From positions 1 through 14,127 of the forward strand of contig CAXMOO010000040.1 in NCBI GenBank assembly GCA_964195005.1: DNA of 14,127 nucleotides. The letters run 5' to 3'. The stretch is from JAUXLW01 sp964195005. Its GTDB lineage: Bacteria > Actinomycetota > Acidimicrobiia > Spongiisociales > SHLN01. Shown piece by piece: positions 1 through 7,482 of the stretch (its first letter is position 1; every line of letters starts with the position of its first letter). The notes beneath the pieces were generated by a model. The model was not told the origin of the DNA and ran no database searches. It worked only from the letters and a program-made list of their open reading frames with translations. The translations under genes were made by a program, and so were the position numbers.

Positions 1-3000
1 ACCGGGGCAGCCCCCGGGTGGTTGGCCAGAACTGCCTTCAGCTTGTTGACCATCGTTTGGGAAAGAGCGGCCGCCGGAACTCGCACCTTGAGCGCCTCAT
101 CGGTCCGCAGGTCGGGTTCGGCCAGACCGGCTGCTACGACCTTGACCTCATCCCCCCGATGATCCAGGCGCCCGTTGACGATGAGGATCGCATCCTCCCT
201 CACCAGTGGCCCCACTTCGGCCACAGTCCTGGGAAACAAAATGACCTCAACCGATGCCTCGAGGTCCTCCAACTCGAAAAAGATCATCGGATCACCGTTG
301 CGGGTGTACCGACGGGTCACTGATGTCACCATGCCCCCAACCGTCACCTCCGTCTTGTCTTTCATCTCCCACAGCTCGGCAACCTGGGCCGAAACAAGGC
401 GTTGCAGCGCGTCCTTCACGCCCAGGAGCGGGTGATCGGAAATGAACAATCCGAGCATCTCCTTTTCGAAACCCAACAGGGTGCGCTGGTCCCACTCTGC
501 CTCGGGGATTTCGAGCGGCGACAACTCCAGCGCCGCATCGTCTCCGCCAAACAGGCTGTACTGGCCCGCTTCTTCGGCCTTGCGACGGGTCACCGTCGCT
601 TCCAGATGCTGCTCGAACACCAGGGTCAGGCCCCGCCGACTGTGGCCGAGTAGATCAAAGGCGCCGGCCTTTATCAGAGACTCAATCGTGCGCTTGTTGA
701 GAACTGCCAGGTCGACGCGGTTGATGAAGTCGCCAAAGTCCGAGAAAGGACCGTTCTTATCGCGCTCGGTGAGAATCGCTTCCACCACGCCCTCGCCGAC
801 GTTGCGGATCGCCGAAAGACCGAAGGGCACCGCACCGTCCCGGGCCACAAAGTCCATCTCCGAATGGTTGACGGACGGAGTGAGGACTTCGACACCCATG
901 GAGCGGCATTCGTTCAGGTACAAAGCTGTTCGATCCTTATCCCGCTTGGTGCCAGTGAGCAGCGCCGCCATGTACTCAGCCGGATGGTGAGCCTTGAGCC
1001 AGGCGGTTTGGTAAGCCACAAGCCCGTAAGCCGCCGAATGAGACTTGTTGAATCCGTAGCCGGCGAAATGCTCGATATAGCCGAACAACTCTCGGCCCAG
1101 CGCCTCGGTGTAGGAGTTAGCGACGCACCCCTTGACGAATTTCTCCTCCTGCTCGGCCATAACTGAGGGGATCTTCTTTCCCATAGCCTTGCGGAGCGAG
1201 TCGGCCGCGGCCATGGAGAAACCCGCCATCGTGCGCGCCACCTGCATCACCTGTTCCTGGTAAACCATGATGCCGTAAGTCTCAGAGAGCACCGGCTCGA
1301 GGTCCGGATGGAGGTACTCAACCTTCTCGCGCTTGTTCTTGCGGTCGGCATATTTGTTGTGCATGCCGGCCCCCAACGGCCCCGGACGGTAGAGGGCGTT
1401 GAGCGCCACGATGTCTCCGAACTGATCCGGTTTCAGGTTGCGCATGAGGGCCCGCATCGGCCCGCCTTCGAGTTGGAACACTCCGATCGAATCGCCGGCC
1501 TGCAACATCTCGAAGACCCTGGCGTCGTCGAGGGGAACGTTGTCGATGTCGATCCGCTCACCAGACGTGTCGTAAATGATCTCGAGGGCTCGCTCGATCG
1601 TGGAAAGGTTGCGCAACCCCAGGAAATCCATCTTGAGCAGCCCCAGGGCCTCCACGGCGTGCATCTCGTACTGGGTGACAACCTCAGCTCCATCCCCCTT
1701 TTGCTGAAGCGGAACAATCTCGGTGAGAGGCATAGGAGCGATAACCACCGCCGCGGCATGAATCGAATCCTGGCGGCGCAGCCCCTCGAGGCCGCGTGCG
1801 GTCTGCACCACCCTGGCGGCGTCACCGTCGGTCGCTATCAGGTCTCGCAGACCCGAAGCGTTGGCATGGAAGTCACGGGCCTGCGGTGTAGCGTCCTCAC
1901 CGGGAACATTGAGGCACTGGTCGAGTGTGGCCTCGATACCGAGGATGGGTGGAGGCATCAGTTTGGCGACCTTATCCCCCAGGCCGTATGGGAAACCGAG
2001 CACGCGGGCCGAATCGCGCAGGGCTTGCCGCCCCTTGATCGTCGAGAATGTGACAACCTGGGCGACGTGATCGGTGCCGTACCGCTCGGCGCAATACCGA
2101 ATCACGTCCGCCCGATAGCGCTCATCGAAATCCATGTCGATGTCTGGCATCTCCCGGCGACCAGGGTTCAAGAATCTCTCGAAAATCAGACCGTATTCGA
2201 GAGGGTCGAGGTCGGTGATGCGCAAGCAGTACGCCACGATGGATCCAGCCGCGCTCCCCCGGCCGGGCCCAGTCCGGATACCTCGCTCACGGGCGTAGCG
2301 GATGAGATCCCACACGATCAGGAAGTAGGCGGGAAATCCCATATCGCCGATCACTTGCAACTCGTAAGCGACCCGCTCTGCCACTTCCACCGGGAGCGGA
2401 TCGCCATAGCGCTGACGAGCGCCGGTCTGGACGAGCTCTGCGAGGTATGAGGCTTCGGTCTTTCCGTCGGGAACCGGAAAGCGGGGCAGCAAGATCTCAC
2501 CCATCGGAATGTTGGTCTTTACCCGCTCGGCGACGAGCAGAGTGTTGTCGCAGGCTCCGGGATAGTCGTCGTCGCTGAACAGGGCCCGCATCTCTTCTGC
2601 ACTTTTGAGGTAATAGCCGGTGCCGTTGAATCTGAACCGATCCGGCTCATCGACAGTTGCGCCCGTCTGGATGCAGAGGAGGACGTCGTGAGCCTCGGCT
2701 TCGGAAGGGTGGGTGTAGTGAGAATCGTTGGTTGCGAGGAGGGGCGCACCGATCTCGGCGGCTATCTGAACCAGATCCGGCAGTACCTTGCGCTCTGCCG
2801 GGATCCCGTGGTCCTGAATCTCAATAAAGAAATTGTCGCGACCGAAAATGTCCTGGTACATCCCGGCTGCTTTCTTGGCAGCCTCGTAGTCCCGACTCAG
2901 GCCGGTGTTTCCTTCCTCGCTCGAGGCGTCGGGGCCGAGTAACTGGGCCACCTCACCGCCAAGACAACCGGAGGTAGCGATGATCCCTTCGGAGTATTCG

Positions 3001-3374
3001 GCCAGCAACTCCCGGTCCATGCGCGGCTTGTAATAGAACCCTTCGAGGTAGGCCCGGGACGCAAGCTGCATCAGGTTCCGATATCCGGTTTCGTTCTCGG
3101 CCAACAGAATCATGTGATACCTACGGTCCTCATGCCGGGGGGGCCGGTCGAACCGGGAGCCGGGAGTGACATAGGCCTCAATGCCGATGATCGGCTTCAC
3201 GCCTGCTTTCTGAGCCTCCTGGTAGAAGTCGATCGCACCGTAGAGAACGCCGTGGTCCGTGATCGCGATGGCGGGCTGCTCGAGCTCGGCGGCCCGTTGC
3301 ACGACATCTGCCACCCGCGCCGCACCGTCGAGCATCGAAAACTCAGTATGCAGATGGAGGTGAGCGAAGGACAT
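1..3374 (-). CDS. dnaE: DNA polymerase III alpha subunit (DnaE1 type), 3' end beyond window
   Basis: This is the catalytic subunit of the replicative DNA polymerase, extending DNA 5'-3' at the fork. The frame is open for 1124 codons from an ATG at 3374 to the left edge; the family runs about 1150-1200 residues, so only a short C-terminal part is missing. The N-terminal PHP domain (1-270) begins HLHLHTEFSMLDG and keeps all nine expected metal ligands: H7, H9, D16, H41, E66, H87, C137, D217, H219. The polymerase core has GPGRGSAAGS, PDIDMDF (410-416, catalytic D411 and D413) and KMDFLGL with the third aspartate D583. A clamp-binding type motif QYSLF lies at 938-942, and an OB-fold region near 995-1075. 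The start gives the usual family N-terminus but has no strong Shine-Dalgarno. It is divergent from pfkA. Identity is certain; proofreading by the PHP domain is inference. Confidence 0.97.
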   Translation of the reverse strand, partial: MSFAHLHLHTEFSMLDGAARVADVVQRAAELEQPAIAITDHGVLYGAIDFYQEAQKAGVKPIIGIEAYVTPGSRFDRPPRHEDRRYHMILLAENETGYRNLMQLASRAYLEGFYYKPRMDRELLAEYSEGIIATSGCLGGEVAQLLGPDASSEEGNTGLSRDYEAAKKAAGMYQDIFGRDNFFIEIQDHGIPAERKVLPDLVQIAAEIGAPLLATNDSHYTHPSEAEAHDVLLCIQTGATVDEPDRFRFNGTGYYLKSAEEMRALFSDDDYPGACDNTLLVAERVKTNIPMGEILLPRFPVPDGKTEASYLAELVQTGARQRYGDPLPVEVAERVAYELQVIGDMGFPAYFLIVWDLIRYARERGIRTGPGRGSAAGSIVAYCLRITDLDPLEYGLIFERFLNPGRREMPDIDMDFDERYRADVIRYCAERYGTDHVAQVVTFSTIKGRQALRDSARVLGFPYGLGDKVAKLMPPPILGIEATLDQCLNVPGEDATPQARDFHANASGLRDLIATDGDAARVVQTARGLEGLRRQDSIHAAAVVIAPMPLTEIVPLQQKGDGAEVVTQYEMHAVEALGLLKMDFLGLRNLSTIERALEIIYDTSGERIDIDNVPLDDARVFEMLQAGDSIGVFQLEGGPMRALMRNLKPDQFGDIVALNALYRPGPLGAGMHNKYADRKNKREKVEYLHPDLEPVLSETYGIMVYQEQVMQVARTMAGFSMAAADSLRKAMGKKIPSVMAEQEEKFVKGCVANSYTEALGRELFGYIEHFAGYGFNKSHSAAYGLVAYQTAWLKAHHPAEYMAALLTGTKRDKDRTALYLNECRSMGVEVLTPSVNHSEMDFVARDGAVPFGLSAIRNVGEGVVEAILTERDKNGPFSDFGDFINRVDLAVLNKRTIESLIKAGAFDLLGHSRRGLTLVFEQHLEATVTRRKAEEAGQYSLFGGDDAALELSPLEIPEAEWDQRTLLGFEKEMLGLFISDHPLLGVKDALQRLVSAQVAELWEMKDKTEVTVGGMVTSVTRRYTRNGDPMIFFELEDLEASVEVILFPRTVAEVGPLVREDAILIVNGRLDHRGDEVKVVAAGLAEPDLRTDEALKVRVPAAALSQTMVNKLKAVLANHPGAAP

Positions 3375-3403
3375 CAAAACTACACGCCTGTGATTAGGCG
3401 CCC

Positions 3404-3432
3404 ATTAAAGCCGACGCAACGCTTCGGCCCAA
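3404..3432 (-). promoter_or_regulatory. Candidate dnaE promoter (-35 TTGGGC, 17 bp, -10 TTTAAT)
   Basis: On the minus strand a TTGGGC hexamer (3427-3432) is separated by exactly 17 bp from TTTAAT (3404-3409), which matches five of six bases of the sigma-70 -10 consensus. Transcription would start about 25 nt before the dnaE ATG, giving a short leader. An overlapping alternative is TTGCGT with TAATCA, also 17 bp apart. This rests on pattern matching only. Confidence 0.4.
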
Positions 3433-3481
3433 AGTGGACTCTACGAAGTAGCGCTTCTGAGCATGGTGGGCTCCGGCACTA

Positions 3482-3640
3482 GTGCTCTGTCCAGTAACGT
3501 TGGCGATGTTGAGGGCGAGTCAGGGGCGGCGCTGGGAAGGACGCAGGACGAAGGCGCACTTGACGTGCGTCGAGGACGAGGACGCATCCAGCGGCGTCAC
3601 TGGCCGTCCTGAACGCGGCAAACGTTACTGGTCGGGGCAC
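3482..3640 (+). ncRNA. Repeated structured RNA-like element, copy 1
   Basis: The two ends pair: 3482-3501 with 3621-3640 form a 20-bp helix with one U-U mismatch and two U-G wobbles (3488/3634 and 3486/3636). The wobbles would be A-C mismatches on the other strand, so plus-strand RNA is favoured. Inside lies a core shared almost base for base with the element at 11996-12162: AAGGACGCAGGACGAAGGC (3537-3555), a variable 6-bp hairpin with a 5-nt loop (3554-3570), CGTCGAGGACGAGGACGCA (3568-3586), then CCAGCGGCGTC (3588-3598). GACGC (3581-3585) can also pair with GCGTC (3594-3598). It sits 77 bp upstream of pfkA in the same orientation. I do not recognise the family. A mobile palindromic repeat is the main alternative. 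Confidence 0.7.
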
Positions 3641-3717
3641 CAGCCTCGGACTACCAGCGCTAGAGCAGGAGACTACGTGTCGGTGGACTATCAGGATCAG
3701 CTTCCTCGAGAGGTGCG

Positions 3718-4746
3718 GTGAGCACTCTCGGGGTTCTTACGGGTGGGGGCGATTGTCCCGGACTGAACGCGCTGATCCGCGCCGTGACAGTGCGCACAAT
3801 CGAGCTCCACTCAACTCCGGTCGTGGGGATCCTCGACGGATGGCGAGGGTTGATGGAGAACCGAACCCGTCCTCTAGCCCGCGACGATGTCCGCGGCATT
3901 CTCGCCAGAGGTGGCACTGTGCTCGGGACCTCCCGCCAGGACCCATACGTCCACGGCGACGGATACCACAGCTTGCGCCCGACCATTGAGGCTCACGGAA
4001 TCGAAGCGCTCGTCGTGGCTGGAGGCGACGGCACCCTCCGCACCGCCCTCCGGCTTTACGAGGAAGCTGGCCTTCCAGTCATAGCCGTGCCCAAGACAAT
4101 CGACAACGACATCGCGGCGACCGACGTGACGTTTGGGTTCGACACCGCGATGAGCATCGCGACCGACGCCGTGGATCGCATCACCACCACCGCAGAGTCG
4201 CATAACCGGGTCATGCTGGTGGAGGTGATGGGTCGCACCCGGGGCTGGATTGCGGCCTATTCCGGTATCGCCGGCGGAGCCGACGCGATTCTCATTCCAG
4301 AACACCCTTACGACCTCGACGAGATTTCCCGCATTATCAAGACTCGCCATAGCGGCGGCCACACATACTCGGTGGTCGTAGTGGCGGAGGGAGTCGATCC
4401 GCCACCGGGGACCGAACTGGAGCTACCGATCGACAGCTTTGGCTTCAAGCGGCTGGGTGGTGTCGCCTATCCGATCGCTCGAGAGCTCGAGCGCCTTACC
4501 GGCTTTGAAGCCCGGGTTACCGTGCTCGGCCACCTGCAGAGAGGCGGCACACCGACAGCCCACGACCGGGTTCTGGCGACCCGCTTTGGAATAGCCGCCG
4601 CCGACCTTGCCGCGGCCGGCAAATTCGGCACGATGGTCGCCGCCAAAGGAACCGAAATGATCCCGGTTCCCCTGGCAGAAGCCTGCCGGGATATCCGAGG
4701 AGTGGATCCCGAGCTTTACGACGTAGCCCGGACCTTTTTCAGCTGA
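3718..4746 (+). CDS. pfkA: 6-phosphofructokinase (PfkA family)
   Basis: It phosphorylates fructose 6-phosphate to fructose 1,6-bisphosphate in the cytoplasm, the committed step of glycolysis. The 342-residue product is close to the usual 320-345. TGGGDCPGLNA lies at the N-terminus, the nucleotide loop GGDGT at 102-106, PKTIDND at 125-131 (catalytic base D129), then VEVMGR, VAEGV and the C-terminal GHLQRGGTPTAHDR. At the two residues that track phosphoryl-donor choice (E. coli 104 and 124) it has Gly105, as in ATP enzymes, and Lys126, as in pyrophosphate-type and actinobacterial group III enzymes. The donor is therefore uncertain, with ATP slightly favoured. The GTG start at 3718 follows GAGAGG by four bases. 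The stop is three bases from the next start, so the alkD-like gene is probably cotranscribed. Confidence 0.95.
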   Translation: MSTLGVLTGGGDCPGLNALIRAVTVRTIELHSTPVVGILDGWRGLMENRTRPLARDDVRGILARGGTVLGTSRQDPYVHGDGYHSLRPTIEAHGIEALVVAGGDGTLRTALRLYEEAGLPVIAVPKTIDNDIAATDVTFGFDTAMSIATDAVDRITTTAESHNRVMLVEVMGRTRGWIAAYSGIAGGADAILIPEHPYDLDEISRIIKTRHSGGHTYSVVVVAEGVDPPPGTELELPIDSFGFKRLGGVAYPIARELERLTGFEARVTVLGHLQRGGTPTAHDRVLATRFGIAAADLAAAGKFGTMVAAKGTEMIPVPLAEACRDIRGVDPELYDVARTFFS

Positions 4747-4749
4747 AAG

Positions 4750-5481
4750 GTGAATCTGGAAACTGCCGCCGATTCCTTTGCCCGTCGGCTGCGCGAGTCC
4801 GCGCGCAAGGAACGGGCCCTTAAAGAGCAGGCGTACCTCAAGAGTGACCTCCAACACCTCGGGGCGTCGGTGCCCCAAATCAGGGCCGCCGCTAAGGACC
4901 TTCATCGCTCAGCCCCCGACCTGAGCCACGCTCAAGTCGTCGAGCTCGTCCGGACCTTGTGAAAGCGGCCCATTCATGAGTGTCGGGTCGGGTGCGTTGA
5001 GTTGTTGTGGCTCTATCGCGACGAACTCGGCCCAACCGATATGGCGTTGCTAGAGAAACTGTTGCGGGAGTCAAAGACCTGGGCGCTGGTCGACAGCCTG
5101 GCGGTCAACGTCACGGGAGATCTGGTGGAGCGCTACCCGCAGCTCGGAAGCGTCCTCGATCGTTGGGCCCGCGATGACGATTTCTGGATCCGCCGCTCGG
5201 CGATGTTGGCCCTGCTCAAACCGCTACGCCGGGGAGAGGGCGACTTCGAGCGTTTCGCCGGCTACGCCGACGCCATGCTGGAGGAAAAGGAATTCTTCAT
5301 CCGCAAAGCGATCGGCTGGGTGCTTCGAGAAACGGCCAAGAAACAGCCCGACCTTGTGTACGAGTGGCTGGTGCCGCGGACGAGTCGAGCCTCGGGCGTA
5401 ACAATGCGCGAGGCCGTGAAGCCACTGCCTACCGAACAGGCCGAGGCGCTGATGGCGGCCTACCGCGAACGGAAGCCCTAA
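4750..5481 (+). pseudogene. AlkD-like DNA alkylation repair glycosylase, interrupted by in-frame TGA
   Basis: Proteins of this HEAT-like repeat family excise alkylated purines (3-methyladenine, 7-methylguanine). Read from GTG 4750 in one frame the product is 243 residues, a normal family length, but codon 71 (4960-4962) is TGA. The protein sequence continues without a frame change on both sides: before it VVELVRTL, after it KRPIHECRVGCVELLWLYR. The family has tryptophan at this place (LW..P.HE), so TGG to TGA is the simplest explanation. The residues expected at the active site are all present downstream: W111 and D115 (TWALVD), R148/R149 (WIRR) and W190 (IGWVLRE). TGA ends pfkA, so it is a stop codon in this genome. 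The options are a recent nonsense mutation, a sequencing error, or readthrough. No second defect is visible. Confidence 0.85.
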
Positions 5482-5539
5482 ACCGCTCGGGGATGTGCTC
5501 TTCCGTAGGGCAATCGTAAGTTGTTACTTCGGGTGCTGG

Positions 5540-5992
5540 TCAGCCGGATGACTCGACGATTCGCTTGGCGTTGGCAACCGTCTTGTCCAGCACCGCTTGT
5601 GCCCGCTTCCGCATCATCAAGGGCCACAGAATGGCGTTGACGGGCGCGAGGAACCAACGCGGCTGCATGGTCATCGAGATTGTCAGTTGAGTCTCATCGT
5701 CGGTGGGGGTGAGCTCGATCCCGAGATGAAGCTTCATCTTGCCGTCATCACCCACGTGTGCCTGACGTCGCGTCGGCTCGAATTCCGTCACCCGCCATTC
5801 GCTCTTCCCGAGGAAGGGTTTGATGCCGCCATACTCCTTGTACACGTAACCGACGCCGAACTCCCCGCTGCCCACATCAACCATGCGCTCCGTCGCGTCG
5901 ACGAAGTCGGGGTATCGACTTGGATCCGACATGAGGGCCCAGATGGCCTCGGGTCCGGTGGCGATCTGTATTGACGCGGCAACTTCTGCCAT
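5540..5992 (-). CDS. SRPBCC-fold (polyketide cyclase/START-like) protein
   Basis: This is a 150-residue protein of the SRPBCC ligand-binding superfamily, with the typical opening of a beta strand followed by PEAIWALMSDPSRYPDFV, a central EWRVTEFEP strand region, and a long C-terminal helix (RAQAVLDKTVANAKRIV). Such proteins bind hydrophobic ligands in a helix-grip cavity; the ligand and role here cannot be told. I chose the ATG at 5992 because AGGAGG lies ten bases upstream (6003-6008) and the sequence from this Met matches the fold. A longer frame to 6034 adds residues without family character. It converges on the alkD-like gene with 58 bp between them and no clear terminator. Confidence 0.8.
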   Translation of the reverse strand: MAEVAASIQIATGPEAIWALMSDPSRYPDFVDATERMVDVGSGEFGVGYVYKEYGGIKPFLGKSEWRVTEFEPTRRQAHVGDDGKMKLHLGIELTPTDDETQLTISMTMQPRWFLAPVNAILWPLMMRKRAQAVLDKTVANAKRIVESSG

Positions 5993-6012
5993 CGCTTTCA
6001 CTCCTCCTGTTG

Positions 6013-6032
6013 GATTCGACCTTCGATTCGAC
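6013..6032. repeat. Tandem 8-bp direct repeat upstream of the SRPBCC gene
   Basis: GATTCGAC occurs at 6013-6020 and again at 6025-6032, a 12-bp period, just upstream of the AGGAGG of the SRPBCC gene. It could be a repressor half-site pair, but a chance repeat is equally possible in 100 bp of upstream DNA. Confidence 0.3.
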
Positions 6033-6091
6033 ACTACCGATTTGTGGAGCCGCGTCGTGCTCCCACGAAGATGCGTTTGCCGGACGTGGAT

Positions 6092-7033
6092 CTACCCACC
6101 ACCATTCGATATCTCGGCGAGTTCGTCCAAGGATCCGACCGCCGGCTTTCCAAGCTCGGCAAGTGAGGCGGCTAGGTCGGCAGGTAGCGGTGCCACCGTC
6201 TCCACCATCTCCCTGGAGAGCGGATGTAGAAACGAGAGCCGCCATGAATGGAGCCAGGGCCGGGCGACGTCGGCAACCGGCCCACCGTAGGTCCTGTCCC
6301 CCACCACCGGGTAATCGATGGCTGCCAGGTGGACCCGAATCTGGTGAGTCCGACCGGTTTCCAAAGTCAGCTCGAGCAACGTCTGAACTTCCCAGGAGGC
6401 CAGCCTGCGGTAATGGGTCCGGGCCGGCTTTCCGCTCGCGGATACCCGGCGACGCATGGGTTGGGATGGATCACGCTCGATGGGAGCTTCAATGGTTCCG
6501 GTCCCGACCTCGACGACCCCATCCACCATCGCCAGATAGCGCCGCTCGAGCTTTCTCGCAGCAACGAGGCTCTTGAGGGCCGCGTACGACTCGCTGGTTT
6601 TGGCCATCACCAGGAGGCCGGAAGTGCCTTTATCAAGCCGATGCACAATCCCCCAGCGGCCCTCCTCGCCCACACTCTCTACCTGCGGCCACCTATGGAG
6701 AAAACCGGCCGCCAGAGTGGCCCCGGCGTGGCCGGCCCCAGGGTGGACCACTATTCCGGCCGGCTTGTTGACTACGGCCAGATGCTCATCCTCCCAGACA
6801 ACCTCGAAGTCGATTGGCTCAGGAACCAGGGCAGGCTGGGCTGGCGGGAGCTCGAATTCGAGGGTGGCGCCCACTCCCACCCGGGTTGACGGCACCATGG
6901 CGATCGCCTGATTGAGCCACACGCTGCCCGCTTGAACCAGGGCATGCGCTTGCCCGCGGCTTATCACCGCCAGTTGCGCAACAGCCCGGTCGAGGCGCTC
7001 CCCGTCGAGATCGGCGGGGACGGTGAAGATCAC
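6092..7033 (-). CDS. rluD: RluA/RluD-family 23S rRNA pseudouridine synthase
   Basis: It isomerises uridines to pseudouridine in RNA, most likely in 23S rRNA during ribosome assembly. The 313-residue product has an N-terminal S4 RNA-binding domain (about 10-75, with ERLDRAVAQL and SRGQAHALVQAGSVWLN), then the catalytic domain. Motif I, HRLDKGTSG, carries the catalytic aspartate D134; RTHQIRVHLAAIDYPVVGD follows in the C-terminal half. The usual family motif is HRLDKDTSG, so the Gly after Lys is a mild variant. The GTG start (7033-7031) overlaps the lspA TGA as GTGA, implying translational coupling. The lspA-rluD pairing is common in actinobacteria and many other bacteria. RluD rather than another RluA paralogue is judged from length, S4 domain and context. 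Confidence 0.9.
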   Translation of the reverse strand: MIFTVPADLDGERLDRAVAQLAVISRGQAHALVQAGSVWLNQAIAMVPSTRVGVGATLEFELPPAQPALVPEPIDFEVVWEDEHLAVVNKPAGIVVHPGAGHAGATLAAGFLHRWPQVESVGEEGRWGIVHRLDKGTSGLLVMAKTSESYAALKSLVAARKLERRYLAMVDGVVEVGTGTIEAPIERDPSQPMRRRVSASGKPARTHYRRLASWEVQTLLELTLETGRTHQIRVHLAAIDYPVVGDRTYGGPVADVARPWLHSWRLSFLHPLSREMVETVAPLPADLAASLAELGKPAVGSLDELAEISNGGG

Positions 7034-7482
7034 TTCGCTCGAAACGCTGTTGCCACAGCCATCAAAACGGCGACGGTGATGGCACTGTCCGCCACATTGA
7101 AGGTCGGCCAGAAGCTGAAGTCGATCCAGTCGACCACTCGCCCGTCGAAAAAGCCGTCGCCGCGAAACACCCGGTCGACGAGGTTCCCGGCCGCCCCGCC
7201 AAGCACCAGGCCAAAGATGACTGCTTCAGAGCGATGCTCGGTCGAGGCACTGACCCGCAGGAGCAGAAGGATGGCCACTACGGCGATGATTGCCAGCAGC
7301 ACACCGGCATTCTGGAGCGTTCCGAAGGCAGCTCCCGAATTGCGAACCACGCGGAATCGCCAGAAATCCCCGAAGACACTGATCGGCCCATCGGCCAGCG
7401 CTTCCAACGCCCACCACTTGGTTAGCTGGTCAGCTACGAGGACGGTTGCCGCAACCGCAACCGCCAGTTTGCGGTTGGTCAC
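7030..7482 (-). CDS. lspA: Lipoprotein signal peptidase (signal peptidase II)
   Basis: This is an integral membrane aspartyl protease that removes the signal peptide from diacylglyceryl prolipoproteins. The 150-residue protein has four hydrophobic segments: LAVAVAATVLVA, NAGVLLAIIAVVAILLLL, AVIFGLVLGGAAGN and SAITVAVLMAVATAF. Family motifs are DQLTKWW, VRNSGAAFG, GGAAGNLVDR, VVDWIDF and FNVADSAI; the catalytic pair should be D118 and D132. I place the start at GTG 7482, whose bases overlap the upstream TGA as GTGA and which gives the expected short N-terminus before helix 1. A longer frame to 7569 would add basic residues lying inside the preceding gene. It overlaps its neighbours by 4 nt at both ends, so it is the middle gene of an operon. 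Confidence 0.93.
   Translation of the reverse strand: MTNRKLAVAVAATVLVADQLTKWWALEALADGPISVFGDFWRFRVVRNSGAAFGTLQNAGVLLAIIAVVAILLLLRVSASTEHRSEAVIFGLVLGGAAGNLVDRVFRGDGFFDGRVVDWIDFSFWPTFNVADSAITVAVLMAVATAFRAK

Larger units (their letters stand above)
3375..3717. other. Divergent intergenic region dnaE/pfkA
   Basis: This 343-bp gap holds the dnaE promoter candidate near 3404-3432 and the structured element at 3482-3640. The 77 bp between that element and pfkA contain no promoter I can support. A 79-codon open frame from 3482 runs straight through the element and has no protein-like features, so I do not call a gene here. Confidence 0.6.

Noticed and set aside
1308..2450. 380-codon open frame on the plus strand
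   Set aside because: It lies wholly antisense to dnaE, whose frame carries the conserved polymerase motifs here. Long antisense frames are expected in GC-rich genes, and the translation shows no family features.
3482..3640. Interpretation of the repeat as a MITE or insertion-sequence remnant
   Set aside because: Terminal repeats of one mobile family should share sequence, but the arms of the two copies differ completely while still pairing. No target-site duplication is visible at either copy. It remains the main alternative.
3482..3721. 79-codon plus-strand frame upstream of pfkA
   Set aside because: It runs through the repeated structured element, and its translated core would be repeated only because the element is. 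There is no ribosome binding site, and it overlaps the pfkA start.
4960..4962. Selenocysteine or reassigned TGA codon in the alkD-like gene
   Set aside because: The family has Trp, not Cys or Sec, at this place. I see no clear SECIS-like hairpin directly after the TGA, and neighbouring genes end with TGA, so neither recoding nor a changed code is supported.
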